This document shows, one piece after another, positions 1 to 5,191 of a stretch of DNA of 5,191 nt. Numbering within the stretch: position 1 is the first letter of the stretch; each line of letters opens with the position of its first letter. Origin of the DNA: Gammaproteobacteria bacterium (GTDB lineage Bacteria > Pseudomonadota > Gammaproteobacteria > Enterobacterales > Kangiellaceae); assembly GCA_002401655.1 (NCBI GenBank), contig NVTT01000034.1, forward strand, positions 6,695-11,885, written 5' to 3'. The translations under genes were made by a program, and so were the position numbers. The notes below the pieces were generated by a model. The model was not told the DNA's origin, did no database searches, and saw only the letters and a list, made by a program, of their open reading frames with translations.

Positions 1-327
1 TCAGCATTTACAACAGTTTATTTTGCGACAAAATTTCTAGGCGCATCACTTGGAGCATTTGCCGGAGCAATCGTAGTTGGTTTAATCGCAAAACTAGCGA
101 GTCATTTTTTTAATATACCTGGCGCTATGATTATGATGCCTGGATTTATTATTCTGGTTCCTGGTGCTGTTGGATATCGATCCATCATTGCGCTGGTTGA
201 AAACGATGTTATAGCTGGTTTATCGACTGCTTTTGATGTGGGTATGATTGGTATTTCTCTAGTGGCTGGCTTTTTAATTTCATCATTAGTGCCATTACCT
301 AAAGATGTTTCTAAGGATGCATTTTAG
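1..327 (+). CDS. Threonine/serine exporter family (ThrE-type) membrane protein, C-terminal fragment
   Basis: The reading frame is open from base 1 to TAG at 325-327, giving 108 residues. The true start lies to the left of the window, so the internal ATG at 127 should not be taken as the start. The fragment is strongly hydrophobic, with membrane-like stretches at about residues 11-33, 42-56 and 78-96 separated by short loops. The segment P-G-F-I-I-L-V-P-G-A-V-G-Y-R-S (residues 47-61) resembles the Pro/Gly-rich motif of the second half of ThrE-type exporters (the YjjB/DUF3815 region). Known members are inner-membrane proteins linked to export of threonine, serine or small organic acids, but the substrate here cannot be read from the sequence. 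The protein ends in a short charged tail after V-P-L-P. No partner YjjP-like half is visible, so it may be a fused two-domain form or a split subunit. Confidence 0.75.
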   Translation, partial: SAFTTVYFATKFLGASLGAFAGAIVVGLIAKLASHFFNIPGAMIMMPGFIILVPGAVGYRSIIALVENDVIAGLSTAFDVGMIGISLVAGFLISSLVPLPKDVSKDAF

Positions 328-330
328 TGG

Positions 331-368
331 TTATTAAAAATAATAATTCTGATTACTATTTTTAATAA
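331..368. repeat. 12-bp perfect A+T inverted repeat after the exporter gene
   Basis: TTATTAAAAATA (331-342) and TATTTTTAATAA (357-368) are exact reverse complements around a 14-base loop. The repeat begins three bases after the exporter stop codon and ends 31 bases before the hydrolase start. All stem pairs are A-T, so it would be a poor intrinsic terminator, although the right arm does contain a T run. It could instead be a regulator-binding palindrome or a chance product of AT-rich sequence. Any promoter for the hydrolase gene would have to lie in or near this repeat unless the gene is read through from the exporter. Confidence 0.45.
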
Positions 369-399
369 AGATACCAAGGAGTTTTTTCTTTTAAAAAGT

Positions 400-1890
400 A
401 TGAAAATAAAATTTAATACCATCCAAAACAATATTTTGATATTTGTTCTTCTCTTGCTATTGAGCACAAATAGCCAAGCTAATTGGTTAGATATTGTTAA
501 GGAGGCCACATCACAATTAGTAGATGAACTATTTTCAGAAAAGGATGAAAGTTCTGTTGTATTATCTAGCGAAAGGTTAAATCTCTACCCAGCACATTAT
601 AAACTTCAGCAAATAGTTGAACCCATCCATAATACAAATTTATTTTTTTTGGAGACTGGCGTTCAAAATAAACCGCCACTTCTTTTGATACATGGCTTAG
701 GTGACCTTGCTACAATTGACTGGCTAAATGTAATACCTAACTTAGAAAAAAATTATCATGTTTATGCAATTGATTTGCCGGGGTTTGGATCATCTAGCCA
801 CAACTACTTTATCTACTCACCTAAAGAGTATTCTAGAATAATTAATTGGTTCATCCAAAAAGTTATAACGCCTTCTACACAAAAACCGATTTTAATTGGA
901 CACTCTATGGGAGCCGCTGTAAGCCTATTTTATGCTAGCCACTATCCTGAAAGTATAGAAAGGTTGGTGTTAGTTAGCGCCGCAGGAATACTAGAACGTA
1001 CCAGCTATTTAAAACACTTATCTGAGTCATCAATAGGAAAATCCGAGAAAAATGATACTTGGCTAGGTTTTAATCGCCGATTAAATCACTTTACGGCTAA
1101 ATGGGTTGAACAAACGGGTAAAGCTTACGATCCAACAAAGATTCTTAGTGGAAATAGAATATTACGGAAACTAATATTAAAAGATAATTCTAATTTGAAT
1201 GCCGGATTAGCCCTGATGGACACAAATTTTTCATTATTAAATTTTGATTATCTACCACCAACAATAATGATTTGGGGAGTTGATGATCCAATTGCTCCAT
1301 TTCGCACGGGTAGAGCATTGCAAGGGTTAATTCCTAGATCAACACTCATTCCAATCACTAACGCTGGACACGTCCCCATGAAGTCGAAATCGGCTGAATT
1401 CAATCATGCTCTAAGAATAGGTTTAACAACTACGATAAATGAACATGATAATATTTATCAAGAATTAATAAGCCAACGTATTGGAAAATGTAAGGATGAT
1501 GATAATACAAAGTTTAAAGGACATTATGCGATCATAATTTTAGAGAACTGCAAAAAAGCGCAACTACAGAATGTTGTAAGTAAGAGCTTTTTTTCTAATC
1601 ACTCGATCGTTACTATTAACAATAGTAGAATTGGAAAACTAGGTTATACCAATAAGATTTATTCTAGTCGCATAGAAGCAACATCTAGCCAGTTTTTGGG
1701 GAGCATAAGCCTCAAAAATTCGAAATTGGACTTCGCAAATGTTAAAATAACAGCAAATACTTCAGCCATACAAATAACAGATAGCAATACTTTAATATTT
1801 TCCCTATCAAAAATTGACAGTTCATTATTTAAAGGAAATATTCACGGGTTTTACCACTTAAATGAAGGCAACATAGAAGAGCATCTATAG
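400..1890 (+). CDS. Exported alpha/beta-hydrolase with a beta-rich C-terminal domain
   Basis: The protein has 496 residues. Residues 1-27 form a Sec signal peptide: Lys-containing n-region, hydrophobic core at about 12-21, and a likely signal peptidase I site S-Q-A|N-W after Ala27. The enzyme is therefore expected in the periplasm or outside the cell. Residues of about 80-345 are an alpha/beta-hydrolase fold: oxyanion-type H-G at 98-99, D-L-P-G-F-G at 125-130, nucleophile elbow G-H-S-M-G with Ser169, acid Asp296 in W-G-V-D-D-P, and base His324 in N-A-G-H. A helical lid probably spans about 200-280. The triad is complete, so it should be active, probably as an esterase, lipase or related hydrolase; the substrate is unknown. 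Residues of about 360-496 go beyond a normal hydrolase. They contain Cys364 and Cys384 and repeated short beta/Asn/Ser-rich stretches resembling a beta-helix or beta-solenoid. ATG 400 is the only sensible start because no later Met precedes the signal core. However, the AAGGAG at 376-381 is 18 bases away, unusually far. Confidence 0.88.
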   Translation: MKIKFNTIQNNILIFVLLLLLSTNSQANWLDIVKEATSQLVDELFSEKDESSVVLSSERLNLYPAHYKLQQIVEPIHNTNLFFLETGVQNKPPLLLIHGLGDLATIDWLNVIPNLEKNYHVYAIDLPGFGSSSHNYFIYSPKEYSRIINWFIQKVITPSTQKPILIGHSMGAAVSLFYASHYPESIERLVLVSAAGILERTSYLKHLSESSIGKSEKNDTWLGFNRRLNHFTAKWVEQTGKAYDPTKILSGNRILRKLILKDNSNLNAGLALMDTNFSLLNFDYLPPTIMIWGVDDPIAPFRTGRALQGLIPRSTLIPITNAGHVPMKSKSAEFNHALRIGLTTTINEHDNIYQELISQRIGKCKDDDNTKFKGHYAIIILENCKKAQLQNVVSKSFFSNHSIVTINNSRIGKLGYTNKIYSSRIEATSSQFLGSISLKNSKLDFANVKITANTSAIQITDSNTLIFSLSKIDSSLFKGNIHGFYHLNEGNIEEHL

Positions 1891-2010
1891 TATGCTATTT
1901 TTACAGCGAACAGGATCTTCATTTGAATAACAAATCTACTTCTATAATCGTTATTTTATTTTTCAATTTCGTTCGCTTCATTTTTAACCACTTATTAGAG
2001 GAATAATTAA
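1891..2010 (+). promoter_or_regulatory. Intergenic region with a possible promoter and Shine-Dalgarno site for the lipoprotein gene
   Basis: A perfect -10 consensus TATAAT lies at 1943-1948. The best upstream match is TTGAAT at 1923-1928, but the 14-base spacer is too short for a standard sigma-70 promoter, so the call is weak. AGAGGA at 1997-2002 is a good ribosome binding site 8 bases before the ATG at 2011. The region also holds AGCGAAC (1905-1911) and its exact reverse complement GTTCGCT (1971-1977), as well as AATAAC/GTTATT (1926-1931, 1950-1955) nested inside. The lipoprotein could be transcribed from here, by readthrough from the hydrolase gene, or both. Confidence 0.3.
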
Positions 2011-3609
2011 ATGAAAATCAAAAATTATTTTTGGCTACTTACACTTTTCATTTTAGTTGGATGTTCGAATACTACGAAGCGTTTAAACTTGAAAAACTCT
2101 CCTCCAATAATACATAAACTGATTGATTCTGGACAAACAAATGTAGAACGCGGGAAATATAATAAAATTGTAACCTCACAATCTGATTCTTTATTTTCTC
2201 CAGGTGAAAAAACAATTATTAAAGGAAATGGCTTTTTAAATTCTAACGTTATATTAGACGGTCAACCTATTGCTTCTAATATTATTTCTTCTGACTACAT
2301 TGAAATAAAACTGCCTGCATGGCTTTTGCCTTTTAAACAACATACATTGGAAGTCATTAACTCATTTGGTAAAGATGCAACCACTTTCAATTCAAGTCAC
2401 TACCTTATTGGAGCCGATACGGATGGTAACCAGATACATTTCATTCGAACTAACATCGAAACAAAACAGGGGTTTGATAAAAAAACATTAAGTCTTAATC
2501 AAAAGAGCCCTTTATTTAATTTATTATCCAAAGACAAGAATTATCTTTTTTCAATTGGAATTGATAATAAGAAAGAGAGCAAACAAAATGCGAACTCTAA
2601 GAATAAAAACTTCACATATACCGTTGGCATTAATAGTGTAAATTTGAGCCATAAAAACATTCCAAAATCAGTCAACCATTTTCAAGTTGTTTTGAATTCA
2701 AAACCTAAAGCGTTAGCACTAGACGATAAAAACACTCTTGTGATTCTAGGTGAAAATGACATAGCATTCATAGATGTTAGTAACCCAATTAGACCCGCTT
2801 TATTGAACCGACAACAGATCTTGCTTACAGATAAAAAAGATCGAACTGTTTTTGTAGATATTGGTTATTTAACACAATCAAATCAGTTAGTTCTATTAGA
2901 GGCTTTTTCAAATACACTCTATTGGTATGATATTGATTCTAGCTCTAAAATTAATTTGATAAAAACTTATTCCATTTTTAAAAATAAAGGCCTGCCATTC
3001 ACAGTTGATCTTGAAGTTGATAAGAATAATGCCGATAAACTGTGGGTGTTAACAGGAAATAACTATAGATTACTCGGCAAAGATATTTACAATGAATTTT
3101 TAGGTGAAACAAAAGAATACCAATTAGAACCACAGTTACTTTCAATTACTTTAAAAGACAATGACATATTCATCGACAAAAGCATTTCTCTTCCTGATCA
3201 TTTCATTCCTTTCTTTGTCAAACATATCAATTCGAATGAACTAGTTGTGAGTGGAATCAATGGAGAATATTTTAATTATTCTAAGAATGATGATTGGATA
3301 GATGTTCTCAAAGAAACAGCTTCAATGGTCGTAAATGGTGTACAGTTAGGCAGGATTCTGAAAATCCAAATAACATCAGGAAAAGTTGAGTCAACGATCA
3401 AAGGCGTCGGCATCTATTACGATCTAACTTACATCCCAGGAAAAGGTGTTGCTTTTAGTTTACTTAAACTGAGAGGAACTATTTGGGCGCCATTTGTTAA
3501 ACTAGCTTGGGGAATGGGAATTGAAAATAGAGGAACATTTGCTATAAGAGCTTTAAGTACCAAAGCGTTATTTCCTCCCTACTCTCTTGGTGAAATTAGT
3601 TTTCAATAA
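2011..3609 (+). CDS. Lipoprotein with IPT/TIG-like domain and beta-propeller-like region
   Basis: The protein has 532 residues. It begins with a lipoprotein signal peptide: M-K-I-K, a hydrophobic core, and lipobox L-V-G-C with Cys18 as the lipidation site. Ser19 follows, with no Asp at +2, which favours sorting to the outer membrane. Residues of about 58-127 look like an IPT/TIG immunoglobulin-like domain: S-P-G-E-K-T-I-I-K-G-N-G-F, then V-I-L-D-G, then L-P-A-W and T-L-E-V-I-N-S-F-G. From about 225 to 420 the sequence is beta-strand rich with propeller-like features, including A-F-I-D-V-S-N-P-I-R-P-A-L-L (252-265), which resembles an LVIVD-type repeat, and L-Y-W-Y-D-I-D at 303-309. No catalytic motif is visible, so a binding or scaffold role is more likely than an enzymatic one. 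A helix-like segment W-I-D-V-L-K-E (429-435) resembles the mature N-terminus of the upstream hydrolase. The gene lies 120 bases downstream of that hydrolase on the same strand. The domain names are inferred from pattern; the specific function is unknown. Confidence 0.82.
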   Translation: MKIKNYFWLLTLFILVGCSNTTKRLNLKNSPPIIHKLIDSGQTNVERGKYNKIVTSQSDSLFSPGEKTIIKGNGFLNSNVILDGQPIASNIISSDYIEIKLPAWLLPFKQHTLEVINSFGKDATTFNSSHYLIGADTDGNQIHFIRTNIETKQGFDKKTLSLNQKSPLFNLLSKDKNYLFSIGIDNKKESKQNANSKNKNFTYTVGINSVNLSHKNIPKSVNHFQVVLNSKPKALALDDKNTLVILGENDIAFIDVSNPIRPALLNRQQILLTDKKDRTVFVDIGYLTQSNQLVLLEAFSNTLYWYDIDSSSKINLIKTYSIFKNKGLPFTVDLEVDKNNADKLWVLTGNNYRLLGKDIYNEFLGETKEYQLEPQLLSITLKDNDIFIDKSISLPDHFIPFFVKHINSNELVVSGINGEYFNYSKNDDWIDVLKETASMVVNGVQLGRILKIQITSGKVESTIKGVGIYYDLTYIPGKGVAFSLLKLRGTIWAPFVKLAWGMGIENRGTFAIRALSTKALFPPYSLGEISFQ

Positions 3610-3622
3610 ACTGTATTTCTAC

Positions 3623-3660
3623 ATAGGTAAAGGAATGCCTCATTATATTAGTTAGCCTAT
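3623..3660. terminator. Weak stem-loop between convergent genes
   Basis: ATAGGTAA (3623-3630) can pair with TTAGCCTAT (3652-3660) with one bulged base, enclosing a small AGG-AATG-CCT hairpin (3631-3640). It sits in the 55-base gap between the convergent lipoprotein and toxin genes, where a bidirectional terminator would be expected. There is no clear T run directly after either side, so the support is mainly its position. Confidence 0.22.
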
Positions 3661-3664
3661 AGTT

Positions 3665-4042
3665 TCAATACAATTTGATATTTGTAAAACGACTCAACAA
3701 TTGAAAATGTTTATCAAGAGAATAAACCATACAGTTATTTGCTTCGGCATTTTGCGCGATAATCAAGTCAGGGATACCGATCCCATTTGCCCCACCTTTC
3801 AGACATTTAACTTGCGCATCTATTAGTTTTTCCCAATCAATGCTCAATGGCAATCGCTTAATTTCGTGGAGTAATTTTATTACTTTTAGTTGCTTCTTTA
3901 TTTTTAAATAGGGGATTAATTCAGCAAGAATTATATCGTTTATCACTAAAATATCTTCATCTATTAAACCTTCAAGATCAGATGAATGATTGCCCCCTCT
4001 GAAATAATCTATCCATACAGATGTATCAACCAACACATCCAT
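3665..4042 (-). CDS. vapC: VapC-type PIN-domain toxin (ribonuclease)
   Basis: With the ATG at 4042-4040 the product is 125 residues, a typical VapC length. PIN domains are Mg-dependent RNases, and VapC toxins typically cut tRNA or rRNA to stop growth until neutralised by VapB. The expected acidic residues are present: Asp6 in V-D-T-S-V-W-I-D, Glu41 in I-L-A-E-L, Asp92 in G-I-P-D-L-I-I-A and Asp110 in S-L-D-K-H-F. The set is complete, so the toxin should be active; the RNA target cannot be predicted. The gene follows its antitoxin with translational coupling: the antitoxin TGA and this ATG share one base (TGATG). A TTG one codon upstream (4045-4043) would give one extra residue and a 4-base overlap, but ATG is preferred. 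The stop is TGA at 3667-3665. Confidence 0.9.
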   Translation of the reverse strand: MDVLVDTSVWIDYFRGGNHSSDLEGLIDEDILVINDIILAELIPYLKIKKQLKVIKLLHEIKRLPLSIDWEKLIDAQVKCLKGGANGIGIPDLIIAQNAEANNCMVYSLDKHFQLLSRFTNIKLY

Positions 4043-4236
4043 CAATGACGATCTCGTATTTCATTTAGATCAATATCAAGTTCAATTTTTCCTCTATATT
4101 GTTTTAAAGCAGAAATTTTTGACTTTCTTAGGATCTCTTTCAATGCAAGCACAATAACACCGGTTTTAGTCTTTGTGTGAGTGACTTTCATCGCTTCGAT
4201 TAGTAAATTTTCAGGCAAATCTAGTGTTGTTCTCAT
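4042..4236 (-). CDS. vapB: VapB-type ribbon-helix-helix antitoxin
   Basis: The product has 64 residues, the usual size for this antitoxin family. The N-terminus M-R-T-T-L-D-L-P-E-N-L-L is the beta-strand and first-helix pattern of small ribbon-helix-helix DNA-binding antitoxins of the VapB/DUF2191 type. A second helix follows at about residues 23-38 (T-K-T-G-V-I-V-L-A-L-K-E-I-L). The tail R-G-K-I-E-L-D-I-D-L-N-E-I-R (48-61) matches the toxin-wrapping region of such proteins, which usually blocks the PIN active site. The start is secure: a strong AGGAGG lies on the minus strand at 4247-4242, 5 bases before the ATG at 4236. It precedes and overlaps the toxin gene, the normal order. Autorepression by the VapBC complex at the dyad just upstream is expected from the family. 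Its last codons overlap the toxin start. Confidence 0.9.
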   Translation of the reverse strand: MRTTLDLPENLLIEAMKVTHTKTKTGVIVLALKEILRKSKISALKQYRGKIELDIDLNEIRDRH

Positions 4237-4253
4237 ACCAACCTCCTATATTG

Positions 4254-4281
4254 ATGCATACGATATTAATACATTATGCAT
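4254..4281. promoter_or_regulatory. Putative VapB/VapBC operator dyad
   Basis: Two ATGCAT palindromes (4254-4259 and 4276-4281) flank a central TATTAATA palindrome (4264-4271). All three are arranged about one centre between 4267 and 4268, so 11 of 14 base pairs in the 28-bp block are symmetrical. The ATGCAT boxes are 22 bp apart, about two helical turns, as expected for side-by-side ribbon-helix-helix dimers. The block lies 17 bp upstream of vapB and overlaps the predicted promoter, which suits autorepression. Confidence 0.6.
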
Positions 4282-4291
4282 ATCTATTCAA
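4263..4291 (-). promoter_or_regulatory. Putative sigma-70 promoter for vapBC
   Basis: On the minus strand, TTGAAT (complement of 4286-4291) and TAATAT (complement of 4263-4268) are separated by exactly 17 bases, each matching four of six consensus positions. The -10 element falls at the centre of the operator-like dyad, so bound antitoxin would block polymerase. An alternative pair, TTGTTT and CATAAT with an 18-base spacer slightly upstream, is also possible. Readthrough from mutH on the same strand could contribute. Confidence 0.45.
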
Positions 4292-4370
4292 GAAGCAAAC
4301 AATTTAACTAACAGCATTCGTCAAACGAGAAATACTAATATCGCAACGTCTAACATCATAGTTTCTAATT

Positions 4371-5039
4371 TCAGCGCTTCAAAAATCGATCAACCAACCC
4401 TTGGGTAAACTGAGGTCTCATATAAAACCCCCTCGGCAATGTTTGTGAGTGATTGCCTTCTGAATCAGTCGTATCTGTCAAGACTCTTGAGTTAGCCGCC
4501 TTAGGTCTTACTTGCAAAATTTCACCCATTCTCGCATTTAGTTGTCCCAATTGACCTAATGCGACTAAGTCCATCACTTCTTCCCAATCTTGTTTGAGCT
4601 GCCGCGCCTCTTTGTCATTAGGTTGCCATAAAAAAGGGGTGGCTATTCTTGAGTTTTCTAATGGTTGATCTTTTATTCTTGCAATTGGCACCCATAAAAC
4701 ATGCGATAGTTTGTGTTTGGTGGCACAATTTTCCCATGTTAGACCTTGATGATTTTTAATATTAACGACTGAAATATAGGTGGATTCCAACACTCTCCCA
4801 CTAAAATCAATCGGTAAGGTTTTTAACTCTACTCCTATTAAGGAAAAATCAGGCTCAGATAGATTGCCCGCATCAGCGCCTAGGCAACTCTCAATAAACT
4901 GCCCTTGCCAACCCTTTTGGCGTTTCAAATCGCTAGGAACTCCCACTTGACGTTGTTTTGCAAGCTCACCAATAGTCAAGCCTGCAATTTGCTTAGTGCG
5001 CTCTTTTAACTCATTCAATGTCGTTGGGGGCTTAATCAT
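4371..5039 (-). CDS. mutH: DNA mismatch repair endonuclease MutH
   Basis: The product has 222 residues, close to the roughly 229 of E. coli MutH. MutH, activated by MutS-MutL, nicks the unmethylated strand at hemimethylated GATC sites and so directs mismatch repair to the new strand. The nuclease signature D-x6-E-x-K is intact: Asp64 in E-P-D-F, Glu71 and Lys73 in G-V-E-L-K-T. Glu50 and Lys110 (T-K-H-K-L) fit the other active-site positions. Other family landmarks are L-K-R-Q-K-G-W (38-44), L-G-A-D-A-G (53-58), T-W-E-N (101-104), D-W-E-E-V-M-D (151-157), V-R-P-K-A-A-N (177-183) and L-P-R-G-F-Y (201-206). The gene appears complete and functional and implies a Dam methylase elsewhere in the genome. 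It is divergent from rppH. The only in-frame start is ATG at 5039, because TAA lies four codons upstream; no strong Shine-Dalgarno site is visible. vapB follows 134 bases downstream on the same strand with no clear terminator between. Confidence 0.97.
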   Translation of the reverse strand: MIKPPTTLNELKERTKQIAGLTIGELAKQRQVGVPSDLKRQKGWQGQFIESCLGADAGNLSEPDFSLIGVELKTLPIDFSGRVLESTYISVVNIKNHQGLTWENCATKHKLSHVLWVPIARIKDQPLENSRIATPFLWQPNDKEARQLKQDWEEVMDLVALGQLGQLNARMGEILQVRPKAANSRVLTDTTDSEGNHSQTLPRGFYMRPQFTQGLVDRFLKR

Positions 5040-5143
5040 TTCATCATTTTACCGTGGGTTAGGGTTTTGTTGCCAAACAAATTTGCTGATTCGACAATTC
5101 TGTGTTTGAATAAGTAATAGATAAGATTAATTGGTAACTATAA
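5040..5143. promoter_or_regulatory. Divergent mutH/rppH intergenic region
   Basis: These 104 bases separate the two divergent start codons and should hold promoters for both genes. A TCGACA at 5091-5096 is a near-consensus -35 for the plus strand, but no good -10 follows at the proper distance. No convincing minus-strand promoter for mutH was found. A CAAATTTG palindrome lies at 5078-5085 and is probably chance. No GATC is present in this gap. Confidence 0.35.
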
Positions 5144-5191
5144 GTGATTGATTCAGAGGGGTTTCGCTCCAATGTCGGCATAGTAGTATGC
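5144..5191 (+). CDS. rppH: RNA pyrophosphohydrolase RppH (NudH), N-terminal fragment
   Basis: Only 16 codons are in the window and the gene runs off the right edge. Starting at GTG 5144 they read (V/M)-I-D-S-E-G-F-R-S-N-V-G-I-V-V-C, which closely matches the N-terminus of RppH (M-I-D-x-x-G-[FY]-R-x-N-V-G-I-[IV]-[IV]-C). RppH is a Nudix hydrolase that removes pyrophosphate from 5'-triphosphate mRNA and so starts RNase E-dependent decay. The GTG start is forced, since TAA immediately precedes it in frame. The ribosome binding site is weak. A position divergent from mutH agrees with gammaproteobacterial gene order. The Nudix box itself lies beyond the window. Confidence 0.88.
   Translation, partial: MIDSEGFRSNVGIVVC

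Noticed and set aside
127..327. A separate 66-residue protein starting at ATG 127
   Set aside because: The same frame is open to base 1 and the upstream residues continue the membrane protein, so this Met is internal.
324..509. Minus-strand ORF of 61 codons
   Set aside because: It lies antisense to the AT-rich gap and the hydrolase signal peptide; the protein is low-complexity and hydrophobic with no recognisable motif.
400..1890. A specific enzyme name for the hydrolase, such as haloalkane dehalogenase or lipase
   Set aside because: The triad and fold are clear, but nothing in the sequence fixes the substrate class.
1923..1948. Standard sigma-70 promoter for the lipoprotein gene
   Set aside because: The TATAAT is perfect, but the spacer to the nearest -35-like element is only 14 bases, so it was not called with confidence.
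3610..3664. Strong bidirectional terminator between the convergent genes
   Set aside because: The stem is short and bulged and lacks a proper T run; kept only as a low-confidence feature.
4181..4408. Plus-strand ORF of 75 codons
   Set aside because: It is opposite vapB, the vapBC promoter and the end of mutH. Its composition shows no domain and it overlaps well-supported genes, so it is a shadow.

Overview
The window is AT-rich chromosomal DNA, roughly one third G+C by eye. The organism is most likely a gammaproteobacterium. MutH is essentially confined to Dam-methylating gammaproteobacteria, and here it is divergent from the first codons of rppH, a neighbourhood also seen in E. coli and relatives. 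A secreted hydrolase and an outer-membrane-type lipoprotein confirm a Gram-negative cell. The low G+C would fit a marine group such as Alteromonadales/Colwellia-like bacteria, but that placement is a guess.

Layout, left to right. (1) 1-327, plus strand: the C-terminal end of a membrane protein of the ThrE-type threonine/serine exporter family. (2) 400-1890 and 2011-3609, plus strand: two genes for exported proteins. The first has a signal peptide, an alpha/beta-hydrolase domain with a complete catalytic triad, and an unassigned beta-rich C-terminal domain of about 140 residues. The second is a lipoprotein with an IPT/TIG-like domain followed by beta-propeller-like (LVIVD-like) sequence. (3) 3665-4236, minus strand: a VapBC type II toxin-antitoxin module with its own promoter and a symmetrical operator-like dyad. 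(4) 4371-5039, minus strand: mutH, complete. (5) 5144-5191, plus strand: the first 16 codons of rppH, cut by the window edge.

The mutH/rppH end is housekeeping DNA and vapBC looks like an accessory insert behind mutH. The least understood part is the hydrolase-lipoprotein pair. Both products leave the cytoplasm, the genes are co-directional, and both proteins carry a similar W-x-D-x-x-K-E segment. In the hydrolase it lies at the predicted mature N-terminus, and in the lipoprotein near residue 429. This suggests, without proof, that the two proteins work together at the periplasmic face of the outer membrane. No CRISPR array, insertion sequence, tRNA or rRNA was seen.
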